Positions 1 through 8,542 of a DNA stretch of 64,000 nucleotides are shown piece after piece; position 1 is the stretch's first letter; each line of letters begins with the position of its first letter. Location: positions 1 through 64,000 of the forward strand of contig DASXOJ010000027.1 of NCBI GenBank assembly GCA_036494465.1. Direction: 5' to 3'. Source of the DNA: CAJCJE01 sp036494465 (lineage in GTDB: Bacteria; Actinomycetota; Actinomycetes; Mycobacteriales; Pseudonocardiaceae). A program made the position numbers and the translations under genes. The notes beneath the pieces were generated by a model. It made no database searches. It saw nothing but the letters and a program-made list of their open reading frames with translations, and was not told the DNA's origin.

Positions 1-310
1 GGAAGGACTGCACTGGGACGGACCGGGCCCGGTCGTCTTCCTGATCCTCGCCCTGCTCACCCTGTTCGTGCCCGGCCGCCACATCCTCATGCTGAGCGCA
101 CTGCTCGCCGCCGCGTTCGTCTACGGCGCCATCGACAACGCTCCCGCCGACCACCTGACCACGCCGTCCGACACGATGCCGTTCATCTGGGCAAACCTGC
201 AGATGCTCGGTTACCTCGTCGCCACCATCGCGGGCGCGATCGCCTGTCTGCCGGTCAGAGGCGACGGATCGCGTCGATACTCGTCGTCTCGTCCGGGTCT
301 TCCGACGTGA
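1..310 (+). CDS. C-terminal part of a small integral membrane protein (5' end outside window)
   Basis: The frame that begins at base 2 is open from the window edge to a stop at 308-310. It encodes a first hydrophobic stretch (VVFLILALLTLFV), a short loop and two more hydrophobic stretches (HILMLSALLAAAFVYGAI and LVATIAGAIACLPV). This suggests at least three membrane segments and a short basic cytoplasmic tail. The true start lies upstream of the window. No family is recognised. The last 56 bases overlap the end of the convergent isomerase gene, which is more than usual, so the tail may be slightly over-read. Confidence 0.5.
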   Translation, partial: EGLHWDGPGPVVFLILALLTLFVPGRHILMLSALLAAAFVYGAIDNAPADHLTTPSDTMPFIWANLQMLGYLVATIAGAIACLPVRGDGSRRYSSSRPGLPT

Positions 311-665
311 CAGCCAGAAATGCCCGGACGCAGTCCAGGGCGACGTCGGGGGCGAGCCGTTTGAGGCTCATGGCGAGCACGTTCGCGTCGTTCCAGCGGC
401 GCGCGTGTTCGGCTATCCACGGTTCCCAGGCGAGGGCGGCGCGGACGCCGGGGACCTTGTTGGCGGCGATGGACACGCCGGTGCCGGTCCAGCACATGAC
501 GACGCCGAAGTCGACCTCGCCGTCGGCGACGCGTCTGCCCACCTCGCGGGCGAACTCGTGCCACGGCGTCTCGGTGCAGATCTCCAGGTCGGCGACGGTG
601 CGCAGGTGTTCGGCAACCGCGCGGACACACTCGTTGTCATCGTCGGCACCGAAGGCGACCTTCAT
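255..665 (-). CDS. RpiB/LacA/LacB-family sugar-phosphate isomerase, divergent subfamily
   Basis: Predicted 136-residue cytosolic aldose-ketose isomerase of the ribose-5-phosphate isomerase B fold. The core signature is present: the catalytic Cys58 followed by GTGVSIAANKVPGVRAAL, then NDANVLAMS. Two features depart from canonical RpiB. The N-terminal SDHAG phosphate/ring-opening motif is replaced by GADDD, and the His of the usual HNDANVLA is Trp91. These changes point to the subfamily acting on other pentose or tetrose phosphates rather than housekeeping ribose 5-phosphate; that is inference. The ATG at 665 is chosen because an upstream TTG would add a poor 12-residue extension. The GH27 gene is divergent, so sugar metabolism is a plausible shared context. 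Confidence 0.75.
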   Translation of the reverse strand: MKVAFGADDDNECVRAVAEHLRTVADLEICTETPWHEFAREVGRRVADGEVDFGVVMCWTGTGVSIAANKVPGVRAALAWEPWIAEHARRWNDANVLAMSLKRLAPDVALDCVRAFLAVTSEDPDETTSIDAIRRL

Positions 666-740
666 GTGTCGATCTTGTCGTGGCCCGTTGTGAACGGTCA
701 ATTCTTGAGCGATTCACCTCGCCGGACCTACCTTTGAGTA

Positions 741-2039
741 GTGCTGCGAACCATTGCGGGTCTGGCGGTCGGTGTCCTGGGGCTGAGCTTGGTTGCCGCG
801 CCCGATGCGGCGGCGCGGAGCTCGTTCAGCGGGCCGTTGATGGGGTGGAGCAGTTGGAGCGTGGAGTCCAGCACGCACCCCAACTACGGCACCAACTGGC
901 TGAACGAGGGCAACATCAAGAATGCGGCCGACGCGCTGAGCACCAAGCTCAAGTCGGCCGGCTACCAGTATGTGGACATCGACTCGTTCTGGTCCAACGG
1001 CACGGACGGCAACGGTATCCCGAGCGCGGACACCGGCCGGTTTCCCGACGGCATGGCCTCCGTGGCGTCCTACATCCACAACGACGGCCTGAAGATCGGT
1101 CTCTACGACACCGCCGGTCTCTCGCAGACCGTGTACAACGCCAACAACCCGATCGCGGGCACGAACTGCACGACGCAGCAGATCGCGGTACAGCCGCTCA
1201 CCGCCACCAACAAGTGGGGGAGCAACTGGAAGATCGACTACTCGAACCCGTGCGCGCAGAGCTACATCGACTCGATCGTGGACAAGTTCGCGTCCTGGGG
1301 CGTTGACATGATCAAGATCGATGGCGTCACCTCGGACAACATCCCCGACATCAAGGCGTTCTCGCAGGCGATCGACCAGTCGGGGCGGCAGATGTGGTTG
1401 ACGGCGAGCGCGTGGCCGGTGGACATCTCCGCTGCCGACGGGCTCGCGCCCTACGCGAACAGCGTGCGGGTCGACACCGACGTGGAGTGCTACTGCGACA
1501 CGGTCTCCAGTTGGAACAGTTCGGTCAGCGCGCGCTGGAACGACCTGCCGCAGTGGCTCTCGCACGTGAACAGCGGCTACCGGCCCGACCTGGACTCGAT
1601 GCCGATCAACAACAACACCGGCAGCGGCGTGCAGGACGGGCTCAACGACGACGAGCGGCAGTCGGTGATGAACTTCTGGTCGATGGCTTCCGCCCCGCTC
1701 TACGTCGGCGGCGACATCTACTTCATGGACAGCAAGGCGATCTCGATCCTGAGCAATCCCGAGGTGATCGCGGTCGACCAGTCGAGCGTCAATCCGAGCC
1801 AGGTGACCGGTGGGAACTCGCAGGTCTGGACGAAGGTCATCGGGTCGAGCACGTACGTCGCCGTGTACAACATGGGTTCGGGCACGACCAGCATCACCGT
1901 GAACTTCGGCAATGTCGGCGTGTCCGGCACCCGTGATGTCCGCGACGTCGACGCGCGCCAGGATCTGGGCAACTTCTCCGGTAGCTGGACCGCGTCGAAC
2001 GTGCCAGCGCACGGCTCGCGGTTGATCAAGATCGGCTAG
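741..2039 (+). CDS. secreted GH27 glycoside hydrolase (alpha-galactosidase type)
   Basis: 432-residue exported enzyme. It has a cleavable signal peptide of about 26 residues (TIAGLAVGVLGLSLVAAPDAAA) and a GH27 barrel starting at MGWSSWS. YQYVDIDSFW matches the family strand YxYxxIDDxW. The nucleophile is predicted as Asp194 in MIKIDG. The acid/base is Asp247, four residues after Arg243, the same spacing as the RxxxD of characterised alpha-galactosidases. A C-terminal beta-sandwich of about 80 residues ends the protein. Expected activity is release of alpha-galactose; GH27 also holds alpha-N-acetylgalactosaminidases and isomalto-dextranases, so substrate is not settled. A GTG start at 741 is forced by an in-frame stop at 735-737. 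The gene is convergent with the next one (4-base overlap). Confidence 0.85.
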   Translation: MLRTIAGLAVGVLGLSLVAAPDAAARSSFSGPLMGWSSWSVESSTHPNYGTNWLNEGNIKNAADALSTKLKSAGYQYVDIDSFWSNGTDGNGIPSADTGRFPDGMASVASYIHNDGLKIGLYDTAGLSQTVYNANNPIAGTNCTTQQIAVQPLTATNKWGSNWKIDYSNPCAQSYIDSIVDKFASWGVDMIKIDGVTSDNIPDIKAFSQAIDQSGRQMWLTASAWPVDISAADGLAPYANSVRVDTDVECYCDTVSSWNSSVSARWNDLPQWLSHVNSGYRPDLDSMPINNNTGSGVQDGLNDDERQSVMNFWSMASAPLYVGGDIYFMDSKAISILSNPEVIAVDQSSVNPSQVTGGNSQVWTKVIGSSTYVAVYNMGSGTTSITVNFGNVGVSGTRDVRDVDARQDLGNFSGSWTASNVPAHGSRLIKIG

Positions 2040-2494
2040 AACACCGGGTTGGAGTTACCGCGTTCGGATTCCGGGCGCGGGCCGAAGATGCGGCGCTGCG
2101 CCTGGGTGATCGGCACGTCGTTGATGCTGGCTTCGCGCCTGCGCATCAGGCCCTCGTCGTCGAACTCCCAGAGTTCGTTGCCGTAGCTGCGGAACCACTG
2201 GCCGTCCGCGTTGTGCGACTCGTACTGGAAGCGCACCGCCATCCGGTTGCCGCGAAAGCCCCACAGGTTCTTGCGTAGCGCGTAGTCCAGCTCGCGCTCC
2301 CACTTGGCGGTCAGGAAGGCGATGATCTCCGCGCGACCGGTGATCAGCTTGTCTCGGTTCCGCCAGACCGAGTCCTCGGTGTAGGCGAGTGCGACGCGTT
2401 CCGGGTCGCGGGTGTTCCAGGCATCCTCCGCGGCCTGGACCTTGATCAGCGCGGATGTCTCGTCGAACGGGGGCAGCGGCGGCCGGGGTGCCAT
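2036..2494 (-). CDS. NTF2-like protein (DUF1348 family)
   Basis: 152-residue NTF2/SnoaL-fold cone protein of the DUF1348 type, recognised by EDAWNTRDPERVALAYTEDSVWRNR, the ELDYALRKNLW segment and the SYGNELWEFDDEGLMRRREASIND tail. The family is widespread but functionally undefined; the fold makes a small hydrophobic pocket. Its ATG at 2494 faces the TetR gene with two near-identical palindromes between them, so it is very probably the target of that regulator. Pairing of DUF1348 with TetR genes suggests a detoxification or stress role (inference). Confidence 0.8.
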   Translation of the reverse strand: MAPRPPLPPFDETSALIKVQAAEDAWNTRDPERVALAYTEDSVWRNRDKLITGRAEIIAFLTAKWERELDYALRKNLWGFRGNRMAVRFQYESHNADGQWFRSYGNELWEFDDEGLMRRREASINDVPITQAQRRIFGPRPESERGNSNPVF

Positions 2495-2516
2495 CTGGAC
2501 TCCTTGAGTCGATGCA

Positions 2517-2568
2517 GAGAACGTGCGTTCTCTGGGTACGACGCTACTCTAGGGGAACGATCGTTCTC
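2517..2568. promoter_or_regulatory. paired palindromic operators between DUF1348 and tetR
   Basis: Two 16-base sites whose starts are exactly 36 bases apart: GAGAACGTGCGTTCTC at 2517-2532 (perfect inverted repeat) and GGGAACGATCGTTCTC at 2553-2568 (one mismatch). They share the half-site GAACG with a 2-base centre. They lie between the divergent starts at 2494 and 2588, which is where a TetR dimer would repress both genes. That the adjacent TetR binds them is inference from position and symmetry. Confidence 0.7.
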
Positions 2569-2587
2569 GGGGCTAGTGGGAGTTGTG

Positions 2588-3163
2588 GTGGACGTCGACG
2601 AGACCAGGGTTGCGCTGCTCGACGCGGCCGAGGCGCTGTTCTACGAGCGCGGCATCCAGGCCGTCGGCATCGACGAGGTGCGTGCTGTGTCCGGGGTCTC
2701 GCTCAAGCGGCTCTACCAGGTGTTTCCGGCAAAACGGCAACTCGTCGAGGCGTACCTGCTGCGGCGCGACGGCAGCTGGCGGGCGCGGCTGGCCGGGTAT
2801 GTCGAGGATCACCCCGAGAACGCGATTCCGGCGGTGTTCGGCTGGCTGCGCGAATGGTTCGCCGAGCCGGGCTTCCGCGGCTGCGCGTTCGTCAACTCGT
2901 TCGGCGAACTGGGCAGCGTCGAACCGGGCGTAGCGGACGTGGTGCGCGCGCATCACGCCGCGGTCCGGGAATTTCTGGCTGGCCTGGTCGCTGACCTGGA
3001 CGTGACCGACCACGACGCCCTCGCTGACCAGCTCTGGTTGCTGTTGGTTGGCTCGTCGACCGGCGCCGCGATCACCGGTGATCCGTCGATGGCCGATCGG
3101 GCGCGCGATGCGGCTGAGGTGCTCGTCAACGTCGCTACCAGCGGAAAGCCACGATCGCTCTGA
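2588..3163 (+). CDS. TetR-family transcriptional regulator
   Basis: About 191 residues from the chosen GTG at 2588. An N-terminal TetR helix-turn-helix is clear (ALLDAAEALFYERG, then VSGVSLKRLYQVFPAKRQLVEAYL), followed by an all-helical ligand domain containing WFAEPGFRGCAFVNSFGE, typical of the YcdC/AcrR-like branch. GGGAG at 2578-2582 sits at ribosome-binding distance from GTG 2585/2588; the longer reading upstream would run through the operators and is rejected. It is divergent from the DUF1348 gene and probably autoregulated through the paired palindromes. The inducer is unknown. Confidence 0.8.
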   Translation: MDVDETRVALLDAAEALFYERGIQAVGIDEVRAVSGVSLKRLYQVFPAKRQLVEAYLLRRDGSWRARLAGYVEDHPENAIPAVFGWLREWFAEPGFRGCAFVNSFGELGSVEPGVADVVRAHHAAVREFLAGLVADLDVTDHDALADQLWLLLVGSSTGAAITGDPSMADRARDAAEVLVNVATSGKPRSL

Positions 3164-3200
3164 GCGAACGCCTGTCGGAAACAATCCCGGGCTCAGGTTG

Positions 3201-3221
3201 GTTGAGTCGGTTGTACTCAAC
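3201..3221. promoter_or_regulatory. HspR-type (HAIR-like) operator upstream of lon
   Basis: Inverted repeat GTTGAGT-N7-ACTCAAC. The HAIR consensus bound by the actinobacterial heat-shock repressor HspR is CTTGAGT-N7-ACTCAAG, so the core TTGAGT-N7-ACTCAA is an exact match and only the outermost bases differ, symmetrically. It lies 36 bases before the lon start. In Streptomyces, lon belongs to the HspR regulon, so position and sequence agree. Binding itself is inferred. Confidence 0.75.
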
Positions 3222-3256
3222 TTACCAAGGGTTATCGAAGGGCAGTGTGACGGGAC

Positions 3257-5662
3257 ATGAGCCAAGATCTGGTGCTCCCTATCCTGGCGCTGGATGACGA
3301 GGTGGTACTGCCCGGAGTGGTCGTGCCGCTGGACTTCTCCGACGCCGACGTCCGGACCGCCGTGGACGCCGCTCAGGCCGCCAGTGCCGAGCGCTCACCT
3401 GCGAGTTCGGGTATTCGATCCACGAAGCCGGAAGCCGCCAACGCGCGGGTGCTGCTGGTTCCCCGCCAGGACGGCCGCTACGGCTCGGTTGGCACCGTCG
3501 GTGTTGTCGAGCAGATCGGCCGGATTCGCGGTGGCCAGAAGGTCGTCGTGGTGCGCGGTGTCAAGCGCGTCCGGGTCGGTGCTGCCACCACTGGACCGGG
3601 TGCCGCACTCTGGGTGGAAGCGACCACCCTCGACGACATCACGCCGACCGAAGACCTCACCGAGGCGATGCGCGAGTACAAGGGGATCCTGTCTTCGATC
3701 CTCCAGCAGCGTGGCGCCTGGCAGATGGTGGACGGCGTGCAGCAGATCGACGACCCGTCCGCGCTCGCGGACCTCGCCGGGTACGCGCCCTACCTGACCG
3801 CCGAGCAGAAGATCACCCTGCTGGAGACCGTCGATGTCGCGCAGCGCCTGCACAAGGCGCTGGACTGGGCCAAGGAACACCTGGCAGAGCTCGACGTGAA
3901 CGAGACGATCCGCAAGGACGTCCAGGAGGGCATGGACAAGCAGCAGCGCGAGTTCCTGCTGCGCCAGCAGCTTGCCGCCATTCGCAAGGAACTGGCCGAC
4001 CTGGACGGCAAGCCGGCGACCGAGGAGCAGGACTACCGGGCTCGGGTCGAAGAGGCCGATCTGCCGGAGAAGGTCAAGGAAGCCGCGCTGTCCGAAGTGG
4101 ACAAGCTGGAGCGCACCTCAGAACAGTCGCCGGAAGTGGGCTGGATCCGCACCTGGCTGGACACGGTGCTGGAGATGCCGTGGAACGAGCGCACCGAGGA
4201 CGCCTACGACATCCCGGGCGCCCGCGCCATCCTGGACGCGGACCACGCCGGTCTGTCCGACGTGAAGGACCGGATCATCGAATACCTGGCCGTGCGCAAG
4301 CGGCGTGCCGACGCGGGCCTGAACGTGGTCGGCGGTCGGCGCAGCGGTGCCGTGCTGGCGCTGGTCGGTCCGCCCGGTGTCGGTAAGACGTCGCTTGGCG
4401 AGTCGGTCGCGCGGGCGATGGGCCGCAAGTTCGTCCGCGTCGCGCTCGGTGGTATCCGGGACGAGGCGGAGATCCGCGGTCACCGGCGCACCTACGTCGG
4501 CGCGCTGCCCGGCCGGATCGTGCGGGCCATCAAGGAAGCCGGCTCGATGAACCCGGTCGTGCTGCTGGACGAGGTCGACAAGGTCGGCTCGGACTACCGG
4601 GGCGACCCGACCGCCGCGCTGCTGGAAGTCCTCGACCCTGCGCAGAACCACACCTTCCGGGACCACTACCTGGAAGTCGAGCTGGATCTGTCCGATGTGG
4701 TCTTCCTGGCCACCGCCAACGTGCTGGACTCCATTCCCGGCCCGCTGCTGGACCGGATGGAACTCGTCACGCTGGACGGGTACACCGAGAACGAGAAGGT
4801 CACCATCGCGGCGGATCACCTGTTGCCGCGTCAGGTGGACCGGGCCGGGATGTCCATCGAGGACATCACGCTGACGGATTCGGTGCTGCACAAGCTGGCC
4901 AGCGAGTACACCAGGGAAGCCGGGGTCCGCAACCTGGAGCGGGCGATCGCGCGGGTGCTGCGCAAGGTCGCGACCGGGGTCGCCATGGAGAAGGTGACGC
5001 TGCCGGTCACGGTCGACGACGACCGGCTCAGGGAGTACCTGGGCCAGCCGAGGCACACGCCGGAATCCGCGGAGCGGACCTCGCTGCCGGGTGTGGCGAC
5101 CGGCCTCGCGGTGACCGGGGCAGGCGGTGACGTCCTGTTCATCGAGGCGTCGCTGTCCGACCCGGAGACCGGGTCGACCGGCCTGACCCTGACCGGTCAG
5201 CTGGGCGACGTGATGAAGGAGTCCGCGCAGATCGCGCTGTCCTTCCTGCGCTCGCGCGGTGCCGAACTGGAGCTGCCGGTCGGCGATCTGAAGGAACGCG
5301 GCGTGCACCTGCACGTCCCGGCCGGTGCGGTGCCCAAGGACGGGCCCAGCGCCGGTGTGACGATGACCACCGCGCTGGTATCGCTGCTCTCCGGCCGGCC
5401 GGTCCGCTCGGATGTGGCGATGACCGGTGAGGTGTCGCTGACCGGGCGGGTGCTGCCGATCGGTGGCGTTAAGCAGAAGCTGCTCGCCGCGCACCGGGCC
5501 GGTATCACCACGGTGATCATCCCGTCCCGCAACGAGCCGGACCTGGAGGACGTGCCGGAGGAGGTGCTGAGTCAGTTGGACGTGCACCCCCTGTCCGACG
5601 TGCGCGAGGTGCTGGAGCTGGCGCTGGAACCGGCCGAGACCGCGGTGCCCGTCGCGGCCTGA
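3257..5662 (+). CDS. lon: ATP-dependent protease Lon (LonA type)
   Basis: 801-residue cytosolic AAA+ serine protease that degrades misfolded and regulatory proteins. Domains in order: N-terminal LAN substrate-binding domain (about 1-200), helical linker, AAA+ module with Walker A GPPGVGKTS at about 371-379 and Walker B VVLLDEVDKV, then the protease domain. The catalytic dyad is Ser698 (KDGPSAGVTM) and Lys741 (GGVKQKLLAAHRAG), 43 residues apart as in E. coli Lon. Length is normal for actinobacterial Lon. It stands alone behind an HspR-type operator and ends at a strong hairpin, so it is a monocistronic heat-shock gene. Confidence 0.97.
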   Translation: MSQDLVLPILALDDEVVLPGVVVPLDFSDADVRTAVDAAQAASAERSPASSGIRSTKPEAANARVLLVPRQDGRYGSVGTVGVVEQIGRIRGGQKVVVVRGVKRVRVGAATTGPGAALWVEATTLDDITPTEDLTEAMREYKGILSSILQQRGAWQMVDGVQQIDDPSALADLAGYAPYLTAEQKITLLETVDVAQRLHKALDWAKEHLAELDVNETIRKDVQEGMDKQQREFLLRQQLAAIRKELADLDGKPATEEQDYRARVEEADLPEKVKEAALSEVDKLERTSEQSPEVGWIRTWLDTVLEMPWNERTEDAYDIPGARAILDADHAGLSDVKDRIIEYLAVRKRRADAGLNVVGGRRSGAVLALVGPPGVGKTSLGESVARAMGRKFVRVALGGIRDEAEIRGHRRTYVGALPGRIVRAIKEAGSMNPVVLLDEVDKVGSDYRGDPTAALLEVLDPAQNHTFRDHYLEVELDLSDVVFLATANVLDSIPGPLLDRMELVTLDGYTENEKVTIAADHLLPRQVDRAGMSIEDITLTDSVLHKLASEYTREAGVRNLERAIARVLRKVATGVAMEKVTLPVTVDDDRLREYLGQPRHTPESAERTSLPGVATGLAVTGAGGDVLFIEASLSDPETGSTGLTLTGQLGDVMKESAQIALSFLRSRGAELELPVGDLKERGVHLHVPAGAVPKDGPSAGVTMTTALVSLLSGRPVRSDVAMTGEVSLTGRVLPIGGVKQKLLAAHRAGITTVIIPSRNEPDLEDVPEEVLSQLDVHPLSDVREVLELALEPAETAVPVAA

Positions 5663-5683
5663 TCAACCGCGCTCGACAGCGAT

Positions 5684-5714
5684 GGCCCGGAAGTGAGCGG
5701 CTCACTTCCGGGCC
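5684..5714 (+). terminator. terminator hairpin after lon
   Basis: A perfect 14-base stem (5684-5697 with 5701-5714; left arm GGCCCGGAAGTGAG) closes on a 3-base CGG loop. It begins 22 bases after the lon stop. There is no long U-tract, which is common for actinobacterial terminators. Confidence 0.8.
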
Positions 5715-5831
5715 GTCGCGCTGTTCGGAGAAATCGCTCTATCGAGGCAAAAAACCGTGTCCGGGACCCCGGTCACCCGGTTTTGACGAGTGGTGTGCCA
5801 CCCTGCCAAGCAACCCACGTGATTGCACAGC

Positions 5832-5850
5832 GTCCTACCCGGTGTAGGAC
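5832..5850. promoter_or_regulatory. inverted repeat in the LCP gene promoter region
   Basis: GTCCTAC-N5-GTAGGAC, a perfect 7-base inverted repeat, lies 40-58 bases before the LCP start and is followed immediately by TATTAA, a possible -10 element. The arrangement looks like an operator for an unlinked regulator. No cognate factor is recognised. Confidence 0.4.
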
Positions 5851-5889
5851 TATTAAGCCTGTTGGACGACTCTATTCGGGGAGAGACGC

Positions 5890-7671
5890 GTGAACGACTG
5901 GCCGAGGCAGGGTGATCCCAGGCGCGGAGACGCGCCTCGTGGTCAGGTCCCGCCAGGTCGCCGTCCCGACCCGCGACGGCAGCCACCGCCCCGGCAGGGC
6001 GGTTCAGCTGGCGATCCCCGGCGCCGCGAGCCGTATTCGCGCAACCCGCAGCCCCGGTCCGAACTGGACCGGCGTCGCTCCGACCGGGGTGACCGCTCCG
6101 AGGATCGCCCGCGCTCGTCGCGTCCGTCCTCGTCCTCGGCGCGGAACAGGTCGGTGCCGCCGCCCGCCTCGACCTCGTCCAAGGTCGTCTGGGTGCGCGT
6201 CGGGCGGGCCGTGCTCGCGCTCGCCTCGGTGATCACGTTGATCGCGCTCGGCACCAGTTGGGCCGAGACCAACGGCATCAGCACCGCGAACGTGATCGAC
6301 CCGAACGCGCAGAACGCCACCGGCGACCAGAACATCCTGCTGGTCGGCCTGGACAACCGGACCGACGCGCAGGGCAACCCGTTGCCGCAGAGCCTGCTCG
6401 ACCAGTTGCACGCCGGTGACCAGAGTGACGGTGGCGACAACACCGACACGATCATCCTGATCCACATCCCGGCGGGCGGTGGCAAGGCGGTCGCGTTCTC
6501 CATTCCCCGTGACTCTTATGTGCAACTCGCGGGCGGCTACGGCACGCACAAGATCAACTCGGCGTACACCTATGCCGAGGTCGCCGCGCAGAAGTCGCTC
6601 AAGGGACAGGGTGTCAGCGGCCCGCAGCTCGCGGTCCAGGCCGACCAGGCGGGCGCGCAGAACGCCATCCACACCATCCAGAACCTCACCGGTCTGACCA
6701 TCAACCACTTCGCGTCGGTCAACCTGGCCGGTTTCGATTCGATCAGCCAGGCCATCGGCGGCGTCCCGGTCTGCCTGAAGGCGACCGTGCACGACTCCTA
6801 CTCCGGCGCGAATTTCCCGGCCGGGCAGCAGACTCTTCAGGGTTCGCAGGCACTCGCGTTCGTCCGCCAGCGGCACGGCCTGCCGCTGGGCGACCTCGAC
6901 CGGATCCGGCGCCAGCAGGCGTTCATGGCCAGCATGGCGCACACCGTGCTCTCCGCTGGCGTGCTCACCAACACCACCAAGCTGTCCAACCTGATCGACG
7001 CGATCAAGCAGTCGGTGGTCATCGACCAGGGCTGGGACATCTTCAGCTTCGCCCAGCAGATGCAGAGCATGAGCGGTGGCAACATCCAGTTCCAGACCAT
7101 CCCGATCATCACCGAGTCCTACCCGACCAAGTCCGACGGCGACGCGGTCGAGGTGAACCCGACGCAGGTGCAGCAGTTCATCTCCAGCACCATCCAGGCG
7201 CAGGGCGCCACCTCCACCACTGCCGCGCCGCCACCGAGTTCGGCCGCGAACAGCAGCAGCTCCGGCAACGCGAACAATGCCAAGATCACCGCCGAGGTGC
7301 TCAACGGCAGCGGCAAGACCGGGCTGGCCAGCAAGGTGCTCAACGTGTTGACCGGCAAGGGATTCACCGCGGGCAGCACCGGCAACACCGCGTCGCGCAC
7401 CACCTCGGTGGTGGAGTACGGCTCCGGTGGATCGTCGAGCGCCCAGCAGGTCGCGGCCGCGCTCGGCGGGCTCACCACCGAGTCCTCCAGCAGCCTGGCC
7501 GCGGGCAAGGTGCGGGTGCTGATCGGTACCGCCTACAACGGCCCGACCTCGGACACCGCCGGCTCCAGCAGCACCGGCTCGACCAGTGGCGGCAGCACGT
7601 CGACCACGTCCTCGACTCCGCAGGGCGCCACGCCGAGTATCACCGCCGACGGCGTCACCTGCGTGGACTGA
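5890..7671 (+). CDS. LytR-CpsA-Psr (LCP) family protein with C-terminal LytR_C domain
   Basis: 593-residue membrane-anchored phosphotransferase that attaches glycopolymers (in this group arabinogalactan or teichoic-type polymers) to peptidoglycan from lipid carriers. The first 95 residues are a Pro/Arg/Gln-rich cytoplasmic tail; one membrane helix follows (VRVGRAVLALASVITLIALG). The LCP domain shows DNRTDAQG, NTDTIILIHIP, the Arg-containing AFSIPRDSYV, KINSAYTY and ALAFVRQRHGLPLGDLDRIRRQQAF. A Ser/Ala/Asn-rich linker, a LytR_C domain and a Ser/Thr-rich tail complete it. The GTG start at 5890 follows GGGGAGA. It stands alone; the end overlaps the convergent DUF3703 gene by 17 bases. Confidence 0.9.
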   Translation: MNDWPRQGDPRRGDAPRGQVPPGRRPDPRRQPPPRQGGSAGDPRRREPYSRNPQPRSELDRRRSDRGDRSEDRPRSSRPSSSSARNRSVPPPASTSSKVVWVRVGRAVLALASVITLIALGTSWAETNGISTANVIDPNAQNATGDQNILLVGLDNRTDAQGNPLPQSLLDQLHAGDQSDGGDNTDTIILIHIPAGGGKAVAFSIPRDSYVQLAGGYGTHKINSAYTYAEVAAQKSLKGQGVSGPQLAVQADQAGAQNAIHTIQNLTGLTINHFASVNLAGFDSISQAIGGVPVCLKATVHDSYSGANFPAGQQTLQGSQALAFVRQRHGLPLGDLDRIRRQQAFMASMAHTVLSAGVLTNTTKLSNLIDAIKQSVVIDQGWDIFSFAQQMQSMSGGNIQFQTIPIITESYPTKSDGDAVEVNPTQVQQFISSTIQAQGATSTTAAPPPSSAANSSSSGNANNAKITAEVLNGSGKTGLASKVLNVLTGKGFTAGSTGNTASRTTSVVEYGSGGSSSAQQVAAALGGLTTESSSSLAAGKVRVLIGTAYNGPTSDTAGSSSTGSTSGGSTSTTSSTPQGATPSITADGVTCVD

Positions 7672-7912
7672 CCTGGGCGGGTTGACGCGACTCGAACAGG
7701 TAGGCGGCCACCAGCAGGAACGCCTGCTTGAGCACCCGCGCGGGATTGCGGCCGTGCCAACCGGCCGCGATCATGCCGCGGTGCGCGCCGACATGCTGCG
7801 CGAGCACGTCGTGGCCGAGCCCGTGGGCCTTGCCGAACAGGCGGTACGCGCCGTCGAAATCGCGCTCTGCCAACCGTTCGCGGGCAGCCGTCATCGCATC
7901 GTCATACGTCAT
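7655..7912 (-). CDS. DUF3703 family small protein
   Basis: 85 residues, soluble and helical. The DUF3703 signature is visible: DFDGAYRLFGKAHGLGHDVLAQHVGAHRGMIAAGWHGRNPARVLKQ would align over the whole domain, with several conserved His residues that could bind a metal. The ATG at 7912 has AAGGA at proper distance. The gene is immediately downstream of a TetR gene on the same strand (20-base gap), so the two form an operon. Function is unknown. Confidence 0.75.
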   Translation of the reverse strand: MTYDDAMTAARERLAERDFDGAYRLFGKAHGLGHDVLAQHVGAHRGMIAAGWHGRNPARVLKQAFLLVAAYLFESRQPAQVSPRR

Positions 7913-7932
7913 TGTGGACAGTCCTTTGTGTC

Positions 7933-8529
7933 TCAGAGTCCGCGGATCAGCAGATCGAACGCGTTGTCCAACAGGTCGGGCAATGCGCGATCGCTGATGC
8001 GGGACGCGTTTTCCGCTGTTTGCAGGGCCGCGAACGCGGCGTTGACCAGTAGCCCCGGATACAGATCGATAGCTGGATCGGTGCCCGTGCGCGCGGCGAT
8101 TTCCTTGACCAGCGCGGCGATCGTGATGTCGACTTTGTCGACGCGCATCTTCCCGAACAGTTCCGGATGGCGTCGGTAGAGCTCCTGGAGAAGTTCCCAT
8201 TCCTCGGCGAAGTTCGCGAAACCGGCCGCCTCGGCCATGACCTTGACGACGGCACGCATCGATTCGACCGGCGCCTCGTCGGCGGGGCGGGCCTTCAGCT
8301 CGGCGATGATCTCCTCGGTGCTCCACTGGTGCGGTTCGATCGAGAAGACGTCGTCCTTGCTGGGGAAGTAGTTGAAGAACGTGCGCGGCGAGATGTCCGC
8401 CGCCGCGCTGATCGCGTCCACGGTGGCCGCGTCGAGCCCCTCGTCGAGGGCGAGGCGGATCGCGACGCCGCGGATGGCCGCTCGTTTGGCCACCCGTCGG
8501 CGCTCGCGTCGATCCTCGCCCGTGCTCAC
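7933..8529 (-). CDS. TetR-family transcriptional regulator
   Basis: 198 residues with a GTG start at 8529. N-terminal helix-turn-helix: GVAIRLALDEGLDAATVDAISAAADISPRTFFNYFPSKDDVFS, the form with FFNYFPSKDD typical of a large actinobacterial TetR group. A helical C-terminal ligand domain follows. It leads the two-gene operon with DUF3703. The region directly upstream carries the 9-base-periodic TGCA array, a probable autoregulatory operator. Confidence 0.85.
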   Translation of the reverse strand: MSTGEDRRERRRVAKRAAIRGVAIRLALDEGLDAATVDAISAAADISPRTFFNYFPSKDDVFSIEPHQWSTEEIIAELKARPADEAPVESMRAVVKVMAEAAGFANFAEEWELLQELYRRHPELFGKMRVDKVDITIAALVKEIAARTGTDPAIDLYPGLLVNAAFAALQTAENASRISDRALPDLLDNAFDLLIRGL

Positions 8530-8542
8530 GGGTTACAGACTA

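Noticed and set aside
714..2012. Long open frame on the minus strand opposite the GH27 gene
   Set aside because: High-GC antisense shadow: Arg/Val/His-rich, no family motif, no ribosome site, fully overlaid by a clear secreted enzyme.
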